A DNA stretch of 23,570 nt, from the NCBI GenBank assembly GCA_964525485.1, contig CAZGHH010000014.1, positions 1 to 23,570 on the forward strand, in the 5' to 3' direction. The stretch is from DAONBD01 sp964525485. Lineage in GTDB: Bacteria > Patescibacteriota > Gracilibacteria > UBA1369 > LOWO2-01-FULL-3. Position 1 is the stretch's first letter; every line of letters starts with the position of its first letter. The translations under genes were made by a program, and so were the position numbers. This document shows positions 15,851 to 23,570 of this stretch, piece after piece. The notes below the pieces were generated by a model. The model was not told the origin of the DNA. It saw only the letters and a list, made by a program, of their open reading frames with translations, and ran no database searches.

Positions 15851-16462
15851 ATGGACATTTTATGGCACGGGAAAACCTGTTTCACGATCAAAGGAAAAAC
15901 GGCAAATATAGTTATAAACCCGGACAAATCGATAAAAACACCATTAAAAGGTGATGTTGTATTGTCTTCGATCGGGCCACAGGAAGAATTGGCGGAAGTT
16001 TCAGGAGTGAAAAAGGTTTTCGATTGGGCGGGCGAATATGAAATTTCAGAGATTCCGATTGTTGGTTTGAACGCATGGACTCGCAGTCGCGGAGCAGAAG
16101 AGGAAGAAGGGTCAAAAGGCGATCGAACAATTATTTTTGGAATGGAAGTTGATAAGTTCAGAATTTACCACTTGGGAGGACTCGGCCACAAACTCACAAC
16201 TGAAATGGTCGAAGAAATAGGAGATGTTGATATCTTGATGGTTCCGGTTGGCGATGAAAGCAATCTAGGCGGAGACAAAATGGAAGATGTTGTGGAACAA
16301 ATCGAGCCAAGAATGGTTGTATTTATGGGCAGCGGAGATTTCCAAGCAGCCGCGAAGAAACTCGGCGCACCTGCAGTCGAAGAACAAGAGAAATTGACTT
16401 TAAATTCCCGCGAATCTCTCTCTAACGACAAAACTGTTTACACAATTTTGAAGGCAGTTTAA
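15851..16462 (+). CDS. Metallo-beta-lactamase-fold protein with degenerate metal site
   Basis: A 203-residue protein related to UlaG-like MBL-fold hydrolases (beta-lactamase superfamily 3 type). The N-terminus MDILWHGKTCFTIKGK mirrors the family start WHGHSCFxIKG, followed by IVINPDKS where metal-binding homologues have DP. The region that should carry the HxHxDH metal motif reads VLSSIGPQEELAEVSG and has no histidines. Later parts are recognisable: KVFDWAGEYEISEIPIVGL, then YHLGGLGHKLT and DVDILMVPVGD. The fold is therefore probably kept, but zinc-dependent hydrolysis is doubtful. It stands alone between the divergent enolase gene and a tRNA gene. Its role is unknown; a ligand-binding or structural descendant of a hydrolase is one reading. 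Confidence 0.78.
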   Translation: MDILWHGKTCFTIKGKTANIVINPDKSIKTPLKGDVVLSSIGPQEELAEVSGVKKVFDWAGEYEISEIPIVGLNAWTRSRGAEEEEGSKGDRTIIFGMEVDKFRIYHLGGLGHKLTTEMVEEIGDVDILMVPVGDESNLGGDKMEDVVEQIEPRMVVFMGSGDFQAAAKKLGAPAVEEQEKLTLNSRESLSNDKTVYTILKAV

Positions 16463-16496
16463 AAAAGCGCAAATTGCGCATCGTTAAACAATCCAC

Positions 16497-16571
16497 GCTC
16501 CCATAGTTCAATGGATAGAACAAGGCACTCCTAAGGCTTAGATGCAAGTTCGATTCTTGCTGGGAGCACCA
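16497..16571 (+). tRNA. tRNA-Arg (anticodon CCU)
   Basis: A full cloverleaf can be drawn. The 7-bp acceptor stem is GCTCCCA/TGGGAGC. The D-stem is GTTC/GAAC. The anticodon loop CTCCTAA has CCT at 16530-16532. The T-stem GCAAG/CTTGC encloses TTCGATT, and CCA is encoded at the 3' end. The anticodon stem has one A-G mismatch next to the loop and a G-T pair. It reads AGG codons. It lies 34 nt after the MBL-fold gene. Confidence 0.93.
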
Positions 16572-16695
16572 GAGGGAGGGGAAGTTTAAGTTTGCGGATT
16601 TTGATAAAAGACTCCAAAGTAATTTACATTTTGCAGTAATTTTAGCAAAAAAAACAGAAGTACACAGAATTACCAAAGAAAATCTTGTAGTAAGG

Positions 16696-16725
16696 TTGTT
16701 TTTCGGCGTAAAAAAATGATATAAT
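16696..16725 (+). promoter_or_regulatory. Promoter with extended -10 for the coiled-coil/giant gene pair
   Basis: A perfect TATAAT (16720-16725) carries the extended -10 TG (TGATATAAT). It has an 18-nt spacer to TTGTTT (16696-16701). Transcription should start near 16732, about 23 nt before the ATG at 16755. It is one of the best promoters in the window. Confidence 0.75.
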
Positions 16726-16754
16726 ACGGGGAATATTTGGATTTAAAAATAACA

Positions 16755-17063
16755 ATGAAAAAGGAACTAATTGACTTGATAAACAAAAGCAAGGCGTTAT
16801 CAAAAGAAAAAAAACAAACTTACTTAAAGGCTATTGAGTTTTTATCTGACAGCAAAGTCAACGAACTTTTTGCTTTATTAAAAAAAGAACAAGAAGCTTT
16901 GCAAAAAATAGAAATTGAAAGAAATGTCAAAAAAACGAAATTAAACAAAGCGTACACAGAAGAAATAGAGGAAATATATTCCAGTGGCATGAAGTCGGGA
17001 ATTTCTAAAACAGAAGAAGAAGAAAAAAAAGATGCAGACAACCTATTAAAAGAAATAGAATAA
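16755..17063 (+). CDS. Small charged coiled-coil protein
   Basis: A protein of 102 residues if started at the ATG at 16755 (MKKELIDLINKSKALSK). A TTG at 16737 is in frame but less likely, since it lies within a few bases of the expected transcription start. It is almost entirely Lys/Glu-rich helix with heptad-like spacing (LLKKEQEALQKIEIERNVKKTKL), and has no cysteine, signal peptide or membrane segment. No family is recognised. The stop is followed 2 nt later by the ATG of the giant gene, and both share the strong extended -10 promoter, so the two are one transcription unit. It may be a partner or chaperone for the giant protein (inference from position only). Confidence 0.75.
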   Translation: MKKELIDLINKSKALSKEKKQTYLKAIEFLSDSKVNELFALLKKEQEALQKIEIERNVKKTKLNKAYTEEIEEIYSSGMKSGISKTEEEEKKDADNLLKEIE

Positions 17064-17065
17064 AT

Positions 17066-20000
17066 ATGACAATAGAGTCTTTAAACACATCTCTGCAAAC
17101 AAAAGAACAAGAAGTTTTGCAAAAGCAAAATCCTTTATTGGGTGAGGTGACTGATTTGGTAGATGAAAAAATGGTATCTGACAAATTAACGAGTGTAAAA
17201 GCAAGGATTCAAGGATCGGCTCTTTCAGATAAATATAAGAAACAAATTCATGACAAATTGGATAAATCTATTGATGATTGGAAGAAAAAAACAGACGAAG
17301 TGGATGTAAATACTGAGAATGAATTTAAAAAACTTTTTGATGAAATGGTCTTGGCATTCGATGCTTTTGAAAAAGATGAAGAAGTCACAATGTTAATTAC
17401 ATGCATTGAACCATTCTTTTTAAATAAAGAAGCAATTAAAAAAATAATAGATCTACAGTCATACGGCAGAAGTAGCGGAGATTGGGTAAAAATTAATTCC
17501 CAACTTGCGATAGAGGGATTTGACCAGGGCAAGATAGAAAAAATACAAACAATGTTAAATATAACGGTGGATGGGAAAGTTGGGCCAGAAACTATTATGG
17601 CGATAAATTCTCAGATTTATGAAGAACCAAAAGAAGTGAAATGGGCTGAAAAAACGACTCATATGACAGACACGCCGGAGGAATTTGAAAAACACGCAAC
17701 AGACGCGGATAGAGCAATTGCCGATAGTGAATGGCAGAAAATAGAAAACACACTAGACGAAGAACTCGCGGTCGCAAAAACAATTGAAGACATTTCAAAA
17801 GCAGAAGAAAAAGCAAATCAGGCCAAAAAAGCTCTATATGAAAAACTTAAAACATTATTAACTCCAAAAGAAAACATAGATATTCCGGACGATTTCAAAG
17901 CGATAAATGAAATAGTTCAAATAAATGAAGAATCCATGAAGGCGTATTACGAAGCGTACATGGCTATACCAGAAGCGCAAAGGATCCCTGTAGTGGAAAT
18001 AGTCGCAAAATTAACAGAAATTAAAGACAAGTATTCAAATAGACTCGATGAAGCAACTTTAAGGGCTACTTTAATTGAAGCATTTGGAAAACTTATAAAC
18101 GGAGAAAAAGAAAATCTAGTGAATGATTCCGAAATTTTAGGGTCTATAAACGAAGCTATAGGAAAAGAAATAGAGGAAAAAACAAAAGAACTGGAAGAAA
18201 TAAATCAGAAAATAAATAAAATAGAGGAAGTGAAACGCAAAACTGTTAGTACTTTAGGGGACGCCACAGGGAATAGAGGAGACTGGGGAGTATTATTTGA
18301 CAGCGTATTAGCAGGATCAATAGCAGGAGGATTTCTTGGAGTGAATCCAGATAAAGATTTATCCCTTGATAATAGTTATCAAGATATAATAGATAGTTCT
18401 ATTTTGATGCTAGAACGCCTAGCTTCGAAACTATCAACAGAATTAGAGAATCAAGGACGATTGACGGATGAAATCTCAAAACTAAAATCCGAGTTATATA
18501 CAAATGCATACAACGTAAAATCGGAAAAAGGTGAAAATACAGACCAAATACTGTTGTCAGCACACGATGACCTGGGAGATAAAATGCCAAGCGACCTAAA
18601 AACAAGATACGATGCATTTATAAAAACATACATAGACGATCCAAATACGCCGGAATTTGATAAATTATTTTATCAAGGAAAATATGAAGAAGCTCTAGAA
18701 CTTCTTAGGAAGCAAAACGCAGGCAGCCCAAAAACGGAAAACTCTTTGTTTATAGGAGTTCATGATGTATTGGCTGCATACAAAGTGCAACGATCATCTC
18801 CAACAAAAAGTTTTGCTGACGATACTTTCGCAGGCAAAAAAATAAAAGAAGAAGGATTTGTGCCAGTTTTAGTGAATGATAAATCTCTGCCTACGAAAAT
18901 TACTCGCAAAGTGTTAGAGAATGACGGTAGTCAGAGCGAGGAAACGATAGATGTTGATAACAATCAAGTATATTTAGTTAAAGAAAATCCAGATAAATCA
19001 ATATCATACGTTCAAGTAAATACAGACGGTAGTGAGATGACTCATTATAAAACGGGGCCATATAAAGGACAAAATTTGTCATCGGAAGAAGTAGTAGCTA
19101 TAGAGCAAAAGGACGAGGAAATGAAAGCAAATATTAAAAAATTATTAACAACAAGTCCAAGCTTCCGAAGTTTGAGTGGAGCCGCAAGTGTAATAGGGAA
19201 AAAGCTAGGTCCATTACAACATTTGTTCGAGAGTGGAATGAAAGGGAAAAAACAAGAAAATTTTGTTGAGTACGCTAGAAAGTATGCAGCAGATTTAGAG
19301 TCTTCATCAGCAATAAATGATTTAAAAAACAATTTAGGTACTGCAGAAAAAGAATTTGATCAATTGAGGTTATTTTTAAGAGATCAAGGATTCAGCGATG
19401 AGTTTGACGTTCAAATAAAAAATATTCAAAAATCTCTACAAGAAGTTAAGGAAATTGTGAAGAATGATGTAATAGGAAATCTTTGTAGATTTATTCAAAG
19501 TGATGATTTCTCAGCAGATACGATAGGAAAGTGGCTAATAAAAACAGGTATCCCAATGCTCACATCTATAGCTCTCGCAGTTGCAGCAGTGGTTATAACG
19601 ATTGAATCATTTGGAACTCTATCTGGCGTGGGAGCATTACTTGTAACAGCAGCAGTAGGATCAGCGGCGGGGATTGTAGGTCACGAATTGGGTACAGTAG
19701 GATCACATTATATTGGAAAAGCTGTTTATGGAGAGCAGTTTTCAAATAAAACAATGTTAGGGCAATATTTGACAAATGAGGAAGTCTATAACCAAGAGAC
19801 TGGTAAATGGGAAAAAATAAAAACAGAAGAATTAGTGAATGTTTATGGGAAAAATTTTGTAGTTGGATTTATTACTACGTTTGCATTGATGGGATTAGGC
19901 GCAGCGGCAGGTAACGTGCTTGCAAAATTTGCAAATGCAAATACGGCGACCTCAGGATTAAGAGGATCTGCAGCCAGATTATTAGGCAAAATTCCAAAAC

Positions 20001-23000
20001 TAGGAGCAAAAGAAATTGATCTCGCGAGCAAAAAAGGATTAGGAGGATTTGTAAAACAATTAAACCAAGAATTCTTAGAAGAATTAAAGGAAGAAGGAAT
20101 GGAATCAATGGCGGAAAATATAGATTCAAGATTGGGATTCATGGTTCAATTTTATAATTGTTTGAACGGTGGCCCAGTCCGACACAAATTAGGTAAGCAC
20201 AATGTAGTGCTTGATAGTAGGTCAAAAGTAGAAGGCGGAATGGTTTCCTCATTTTCATTCGACTCAAATCAATCGGAAGAAGTATTGGGGACTTTGACGA
20301 AAGAATATGGAGCACAGGGCTTCACTGTGACTAAAAATACAGATGGAAGTATTACCGCAACAAGCACAATGACTCTAAAAAAAGGAGGTAGTATATCAAA
20401 TACAATGATATTTAAGCCTTCAAAAGACAGCATTACTATAAGACAGTTATTAACAGATGGAAAGAAAACAGACGCAGACGGAAAAGAGGGTCCTAGTGAA
20501 ATAGAGCGTCTCTATGAAATAAAGAAAGTAAAAGACAATGTGTACACATTCAATCAAGATGCTCCGGACGGCAAATTAACATTTATAGGATATTTGAAGA
20601 AAAAAGGATTTGTTATAACTGGAGATACGGAAACCGGTAGATTTACAGCAAGGAAAGGCAACGAAGAAGTTTCTTTTATAAAGAAAGGATATAAGAAAAG
20701 TGTAAAAACAGACGTGTTGTCAGATGAAGAAATAAAATTAAGAAACAGTGATAAACAAGATATAAGAAATGAAATGGATCAAAGAGAAAGATTATTGAAT
20801 GATATAGATATAAGAATGTCTCTTTCTGACGTTACGAATAGGGAGTTACAGAGAGATATGGAGAGTATAGATACAGAAATAAAAAAGATAAACGACTTGA
20901 TAAGCAAACATCCTAAAATGATGGGGAAGGGAGAAAATAAGGCATGGAGAGATTTAAGAACCAGTCTGGAACAACAGAAAACATCACTTGAACAAAGGAG
21001 AGTCAAAATACAAGGAATGATAGAGGCACGTAAACCAAGTGCGAGAAAAGCATGGGACAAAGTAAAAACAGGATATGAAAAAAGAAGAAGCGATAGAAAA
21101 GCTGAAAAAAATGAAAGAAAAAAAACAAAGAAAGGAGGGACTCAAGAGAAAGAGCCATTAAAAGTTCCAAAAGCAGAAGTCCATACGGATACACAAGATA
21201 AAAAGCCAGAAGATTTCAAAATCAAAGATAAAGTAAGGGTGAAATCAGCTCCAGCATGGGGAGTCGAAGGCTGGAGTATAGTTGAAATAAAAGATGGCGT
21301 GGCTAAAGTTGTTTCTCCTAAAACACCGAGCGGAAAACAAACAATGATAGAAGTGAAGACGATTGATCTAGCTGGATGGAATTCCGCAGAAAGTATAAAA
21401 CAAGACGTGGCGGAAGCAGAAAGAGTGAGAATTGAAAATGAGAATAGGCAAAGAGAATGGGAGGCGAAAAGACCAGAAAGAGAAGCGGCCGAAAAAGCTC
21501 GAAGAGACGAGGCAGAGAGGATTAAGGCCGAGGAAAGAAGAGAACAAGAAAGATTAAAAAAACAGCAAGAAGAAAACGACAAAAGACTAGATGAGTTAGT
21601 TAAAAAAAGAGGAATTCCTAATTTCAAAGTCGGAGACCAAGTAAGACTTTCTGAAGATGGAAGGTTGTTAACAATTTCATTGATAAATGACAACGGCGAT
21701 TTAGTAGTAACAGAGGAGATAGGAGGAGGCAGGATAAGAAGTAGGAATATTAAACCAGCTAATCTGGCAAGATGGAATTCTCCACAAGAAATAGAGGAGA
21801 GAAGGTCGAAAAAGGGAGGGAACTCAGAAGGAGTTGATTCAAAAATGGATGGTGAAGCTATCAAAAGTTACATAGAAAAAATAAAAAGTGACTCATCGCA
21901 GCCGAAGTTGACAAGATTGATTTTAAGCAATCCAATGTTAACACCAACAACTACAATTAAAGTTGGAGATCGTGTTTTTTACGCAGGCCCTGTTATTGCA
22001 ACTAAAACGAAAGAAGGAGGAGTGTATTTGCAATCAATAATGTTTACAGAAGTTGACGGTAAATTAGTTCCGAGAGCATTTTATAAATCAAACTCAGACA
22101 ACTGGAGAGTGACACCATATTTTGCTGAGATATATTCAAAAGGTGACAAGATACATTACACTCAAGAGACGAAGCCTCACGAAACGTTATCTGCATACCT
22201 TGGGGAGCAAGTTGTAAATCAAGAATATAATGGTGATTTTATACAAGAATATTTTGGAATGATGATTGCTGATGAAAATGGTAATAAGACTTTTAATGAT
22301 GGACTCGGTGAGACTAAAACATTCAGCGCTGAACATAGTAGGTATGACGATGGCGGTAAACTTGATGGAGTGAGACAGTTTAATCCAGGTCGATTAAACA
22401 AGGATTTGAAAAGCAGAGCAGATCTGGCAAGACTTGAAAAAGTAACAAGTGTAGAAAATTTACCAGATGGGTTTGTACCAGATTTTTCGGGAAAACCGGT
22501 TCGTTCATATCAAATGGATCACACGATTCTTACTCCAGCAACGGGGAAGAAAATAACAGTTGATGTATATCAAGGAGTATTAGATGGGCAAAGCATAGAA
22601 TGGCACATGGCTCATGATTCACAAGGCAGGGTTTGGGTAGATAGAATAAATTTTCAAAACGACAAATATAACAGTTATGGTGTTGTGTCAAATTTGATTC
22701 ATAGTGGTATATTAACAAGTAAACCAATAGACTATACGGTACAGATCGACCGGGTTTTGAAATATCCAATATTAGCAGGTGCATTCAGTGACTATTCAGA
22801 TATAACCCCTCTAATAGATAGAATGGGGCCAATAAAAAAATTCAGACAACAACGAAATATTCAACACAGGAATCTTCATAGACTTGAATTTAGTGATGTA
22901 GCTAGAACACAAGATATTGTCGCAATACCAGATACGCATGGTGACTTTAAAGCGTTTAATGATACCTTAGAGGCTCATGGATTAATTGACGCTAGAGGAA

Positions 23001-23570
23001 CTTGGATTGGAGGAGATACTCGTATACAAATTTTGGGGGATATTTTTGACAGAGGGCCCGATGCAATAAAAATTCTTAAGAAAACAATAGACTTGAAAAA
23101 GCAAGGCGCTAGAGTGGATTTATTAGTTGGAAATCATGAGGACTGGATGTTAAATGCGCTCCTAACTAAAGATCCAAGTGCAATCGGTAACTGGGTGCGA
23201 TATGCAGATTCTGAACAAGTGGAAGCAATATCATCAGGTAGAGCAGCGGAATATCTTGCTAAATACAGAAATATTTTAGAAATATATCGTAGTAGTAAGA
23301 TTATTGAACAAGTAGATGACGTGATTTATATGCATGGCGAACTAAGCACTCAAGCGATTAATCTTCTTGAACAATATGGAAGCGTCGATGCAATAAATCA
23401 AGTTTGGCAAGAAGCAGTTAATAGAGCTTTTGATGGAGACCCAAGTATGCTTAGACAGGTATCTAAAGACTTTCATCCATTTTTGTGGAGCAGGGCGATT
23501 TCAGAGGGGGGGGTGTACTATTTTGGAGTGCAAAAATTAACAGCTACTGAAGGAGAATTACCTAGGATAG
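17066..23570 (+). CDS. Giant multidomain coiled-coil protein with C-terminal PPP-type phosphoesterase domain (3' end outside window)
   Basis: One frame stays open from the ATG at 17066 to the last base (2168 complete codons, no stop), checked in phase at many points. There is no N-terminal signal peptide. Order of visible parts: charged helices; a PG_binding_1-like motif IQTMLNITVDGKVGPETIMAI (about 156-176); long helical regions; two glycine-rich hydrophobic segments (about 828-848 and 855-872) and a third (about 931-956); basic coiled coil (about 1237-1340); three related modules starting FKIKDKVRV (1384), FKVGDQVRL (1520) and IKVGDRVFY (1631), with a very charged coil (about 1450-1515) between the first two; an unrecognised region; then a phosphoesterase with DTHGD (1956-1960), GDIFDRGP (1991-1998), GNHED (2022-2026) and MHGE (His2090). 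The 3' end is beyond the window, so more domains may follow. Function is unknown; an envelope-associated or effector-like role is speculation. Confidence 0.88.
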   Translation, partial: MTIESLNTSLQTKEQEVLQKQNPLLGEVTDLVDEKMVSDKLTSVKARIQGSALSDKYKKQIHDKLDKSIDDWKKKTDEVDVNTENEFKKLFDEMVLAFDAFEKDEEVTMLITCIEPFFLNKEAIKKIIDLQSYGRSSGDWVKINSQLAIEGFDQGKIEKIQTMLNITVDGKVGPETIMAINSQIYEEPKEVKWAEKTTHMTDTPEEFEKHATDADRAIADSEWQKIENTLDEELAVAKTIEDISKAEEKANQAKKALYEKLKTLLTPKENIDIPDDFKAINEIVQINEESMKAYYEAYMAIPEAQRIPVVEIVAKLTEIKDKYSNRLDEATLRATLIEAFGKLINGEKENLVNDSEILGSINEAIGKEIEEKTKELEEINQKINKIEEVKRKTVSTLGDATGNRGDWGVLFDSVLAGSIAGGFLGVNPDKDLSLDNSYQDIIDSSILMLERLASKLSTELENQGRLTDEISKLKSELYTNAYNVKSEKGENTDQILLSAHDDLGDKMPSDLKTRYDAFIKTYIDDPNTPEFDKLFYQGKYEEALELLRKQNAGSPKTENSLFIGVHDVLAAYKVQRSSPTKSFADDTFAGKKIKEEGFVPVLVNDKSLPTKITRKVLENDGSQSEETIDVDNNQVYLVKENPDKSISYVQVNTDGSEMTHYKTGPYKGQNLSSEEVVAIEQKDEEMKANIKKLLTTSPSFRSLSGAASVIGKKLGPLQHLFESGMKGKKQENFVEYARKYAADLESSSAINDLKNNLGTAEKEFDQLRLFLRDQGFSDEFDVQIKNIQKSLQEVKEIVKNDVIGNLCRFIQSDDFSADTIGKWLIKTGIPMLTSIALAVAAVVITIESFGTLSGVGALLVTAAVGSAAGIVGHELGTVGSHYIGKAVYGEQFSNKTMLGQYLTNEEVYNQETGKWEKIKTEELVNVYGKNFVVGFITTFALMGLGAAAGNVLAKFANANTATSGLRGSAARLLGKIPKLGAKEIDLASKKGLGGFVKQLNQEFLEELKEEGMESMAENIDSRLGFMVQFYNCLNGGPVRHKLGKHNVVLDSRSKVEGGMVSSFSFDSNQSEEVLGTLTKEYGAQGFTVTKNTDGSITATSTMTLKKGGSISNTMIFKPSKDSITIRQLLTDGKKTDADGKEGPSEIERLYEIKKVKDNVYTFNQDAPDGKLTFIGYLKKKGFVITGDTETGRFTARKGNEEVSFIKKGYKKSVKTDVLSDEEIKLRNSDKQDIRNEMDQRERLLNDIDIRMSLSDVTNRELQRDMESIDTEIKKINDLISKHPKMMGKGENKAWRDLRTSLEQQKTSLEQRRVKIQGMIEARKPSARKAWDKVKTGYEKRRSDRKAEKNERKKTKKGGTQEKEPLKVPKAEVHTDTQDKKPEDFKIKDKVRVKSAPAWGVEGWSIVEIKDGVAKVVSPKTPSGKQTMIEVKTIDLAGWNSAESIKQDVAEAERVRIENENRQREWEAKRPEREAAEKARRDEAERIKAEERREQERLKKQQEENDKRLDELVKKRGIPNFKVGDQVRLSEDGRLLTISLINDNGDLVVTEEIGGGRIRSRNIKPANLARWNSPQEIEERRSKKGGNSEGVDSKMDGEAIKSYIEKIKSDSSQPKLTRLILSNPMLTPTTTIKVGDRVFYAGPVIATKTKEGGVYLQSIMFTEVDGKLVPRAFYKSNSDNWRVTPYFAEIYSKGDKIHYTQETKPHETLSAYLGEQVVNQEYNGDFIQEYFGMMIADENGNKTFNDGLGETKTFSAEHSRYDDGGKLDGVRQFNPGRLNKDLKSRADLARLEKVTSVENLPDGFVPDFSGKPVRSYQMDHTILTPATGKKITVDVYQGVLDGQSIEWHMAHDSQGRVWVDRINFQNDKYNSYGVVSNLIHSGILTSKPIDYTVQIDRVLKYPILAGAFSDYSDITPLIDRMGPIKKFRQQRNIQHRNLHRLEFSDVARTQDIVAIPDTHGDFKAFNDTLEAHGLIDARGTWIGGDTRIQILGDIFDRGPDAIKILKKTIDLKKQGARVDLLVGNHEDWMLNALLTKDPSAIGNWVRYADSEQVEAISSGRAAEYLAKYRNILEIYRSSKIIEQVDDVIYMHGELSTQAINLLEQYGSVDAINQVWQEAVNRAFDGDPSMLRQVSKDFHPFLWSRAISEGGVYYFGVQKLTATEGELPRI

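Noticed and set aside
16737..16754. TTG start for the coiled-coil protein
   Set aside because: It lies about 5 nt from the expected transcription start; the ATG at 16755 follows a plausible leader and begins MKKEL.
21142..21864. 240-codon minus-strand frame opposite the giant gene
   Set aside because: Ser/Leu-rich composition is what the complement of Lys/Glu-rich coiled-coil codons gives; the plus-strand frame is continuous and has recognisable domains.

Overview
The window looks like bacterial chromosome from a Patescibacteria/CPR-type organism, perhaps Peregrinibacteria-like. This is inferred from AT-rich DNA, compact housekeeping genes mixed with long secreted proteins carrying G(W/Y)AWN-type motifs, very long multidomain coiled-coil proteins, and a general lack of Shine-Dalgarno sequences. 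TGA acts as a stop (the AbiEi gene ends in TGA inside an ATGA overlap), so the UGA=Gly code of Gracilibacteria/Absconditabacteria does not apply. No 16S or other phylogenetic marker is present, so the lineage is a guess.

Layout. 1-1629: the 3' part of an acidic, beta-rich surface protein, closed by a strong GC-rich terminator. 1862-2992: an accessory patch with an intact KilA-N gene and an undeclared DinD-type pseudogene fragment. 3324-8268: two consecutive secreted or envelope genes. The first has a signal peptide, three aromatic AWN/AWS motifs, an Asp-rich linker and an EF-hand-like loop. The second has an 11-residue acidic repeat stalk broken by a 100-N assembly gap, and a Cys/short-hydrophobic/basic C-terminal tail. 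8407-9671 (minus): a type IV toxin-antitoxin pair (AbiEii toxin, AbiEi antitoxin) with a good promoter and an operator-like repeat array. 9842-12100 (minus): metK followed 3 nt later by a PilX-like pilus component. 12211-13278: a family 2 glycosyltransferase. 13310-15728 (minus): enolase followed by NAD(P)H-hydrate dehydratase. 15851-16462: a metallo-beta-lactamase-fold protein with a degraded metal site. 16497-16571: tRNA-Arg(CCU). 16755-17063: a small coiled-coil protein. 17066 to the end: one uninterrupted reading frame of at least 2168 codons that runs off the window.

The most noteworthy items are: (i) the giant protein, which combines a peptidoglycan-binding-like motif, hydrophobic segments, long charged coiled coils, three related SH3/KOW-like modules and a PPP-type phosphoesterase domain with all main metal motifs visible; (ii) an enolase with all catalytic residues but six tandem six-residue repeats, (A/T)MNG(G/D)G, inserted near its N-terminus and a second large insertion; (iii) the repeat-stalk surface protein with a possible C-terminal sorting signal. 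Housekeeping functions (glycolysis, SAM synthesis, nucleotide repair) sit between envelope and defence genes. No CRISPR array, rRNA, complete insertion sequence or origin was seen.
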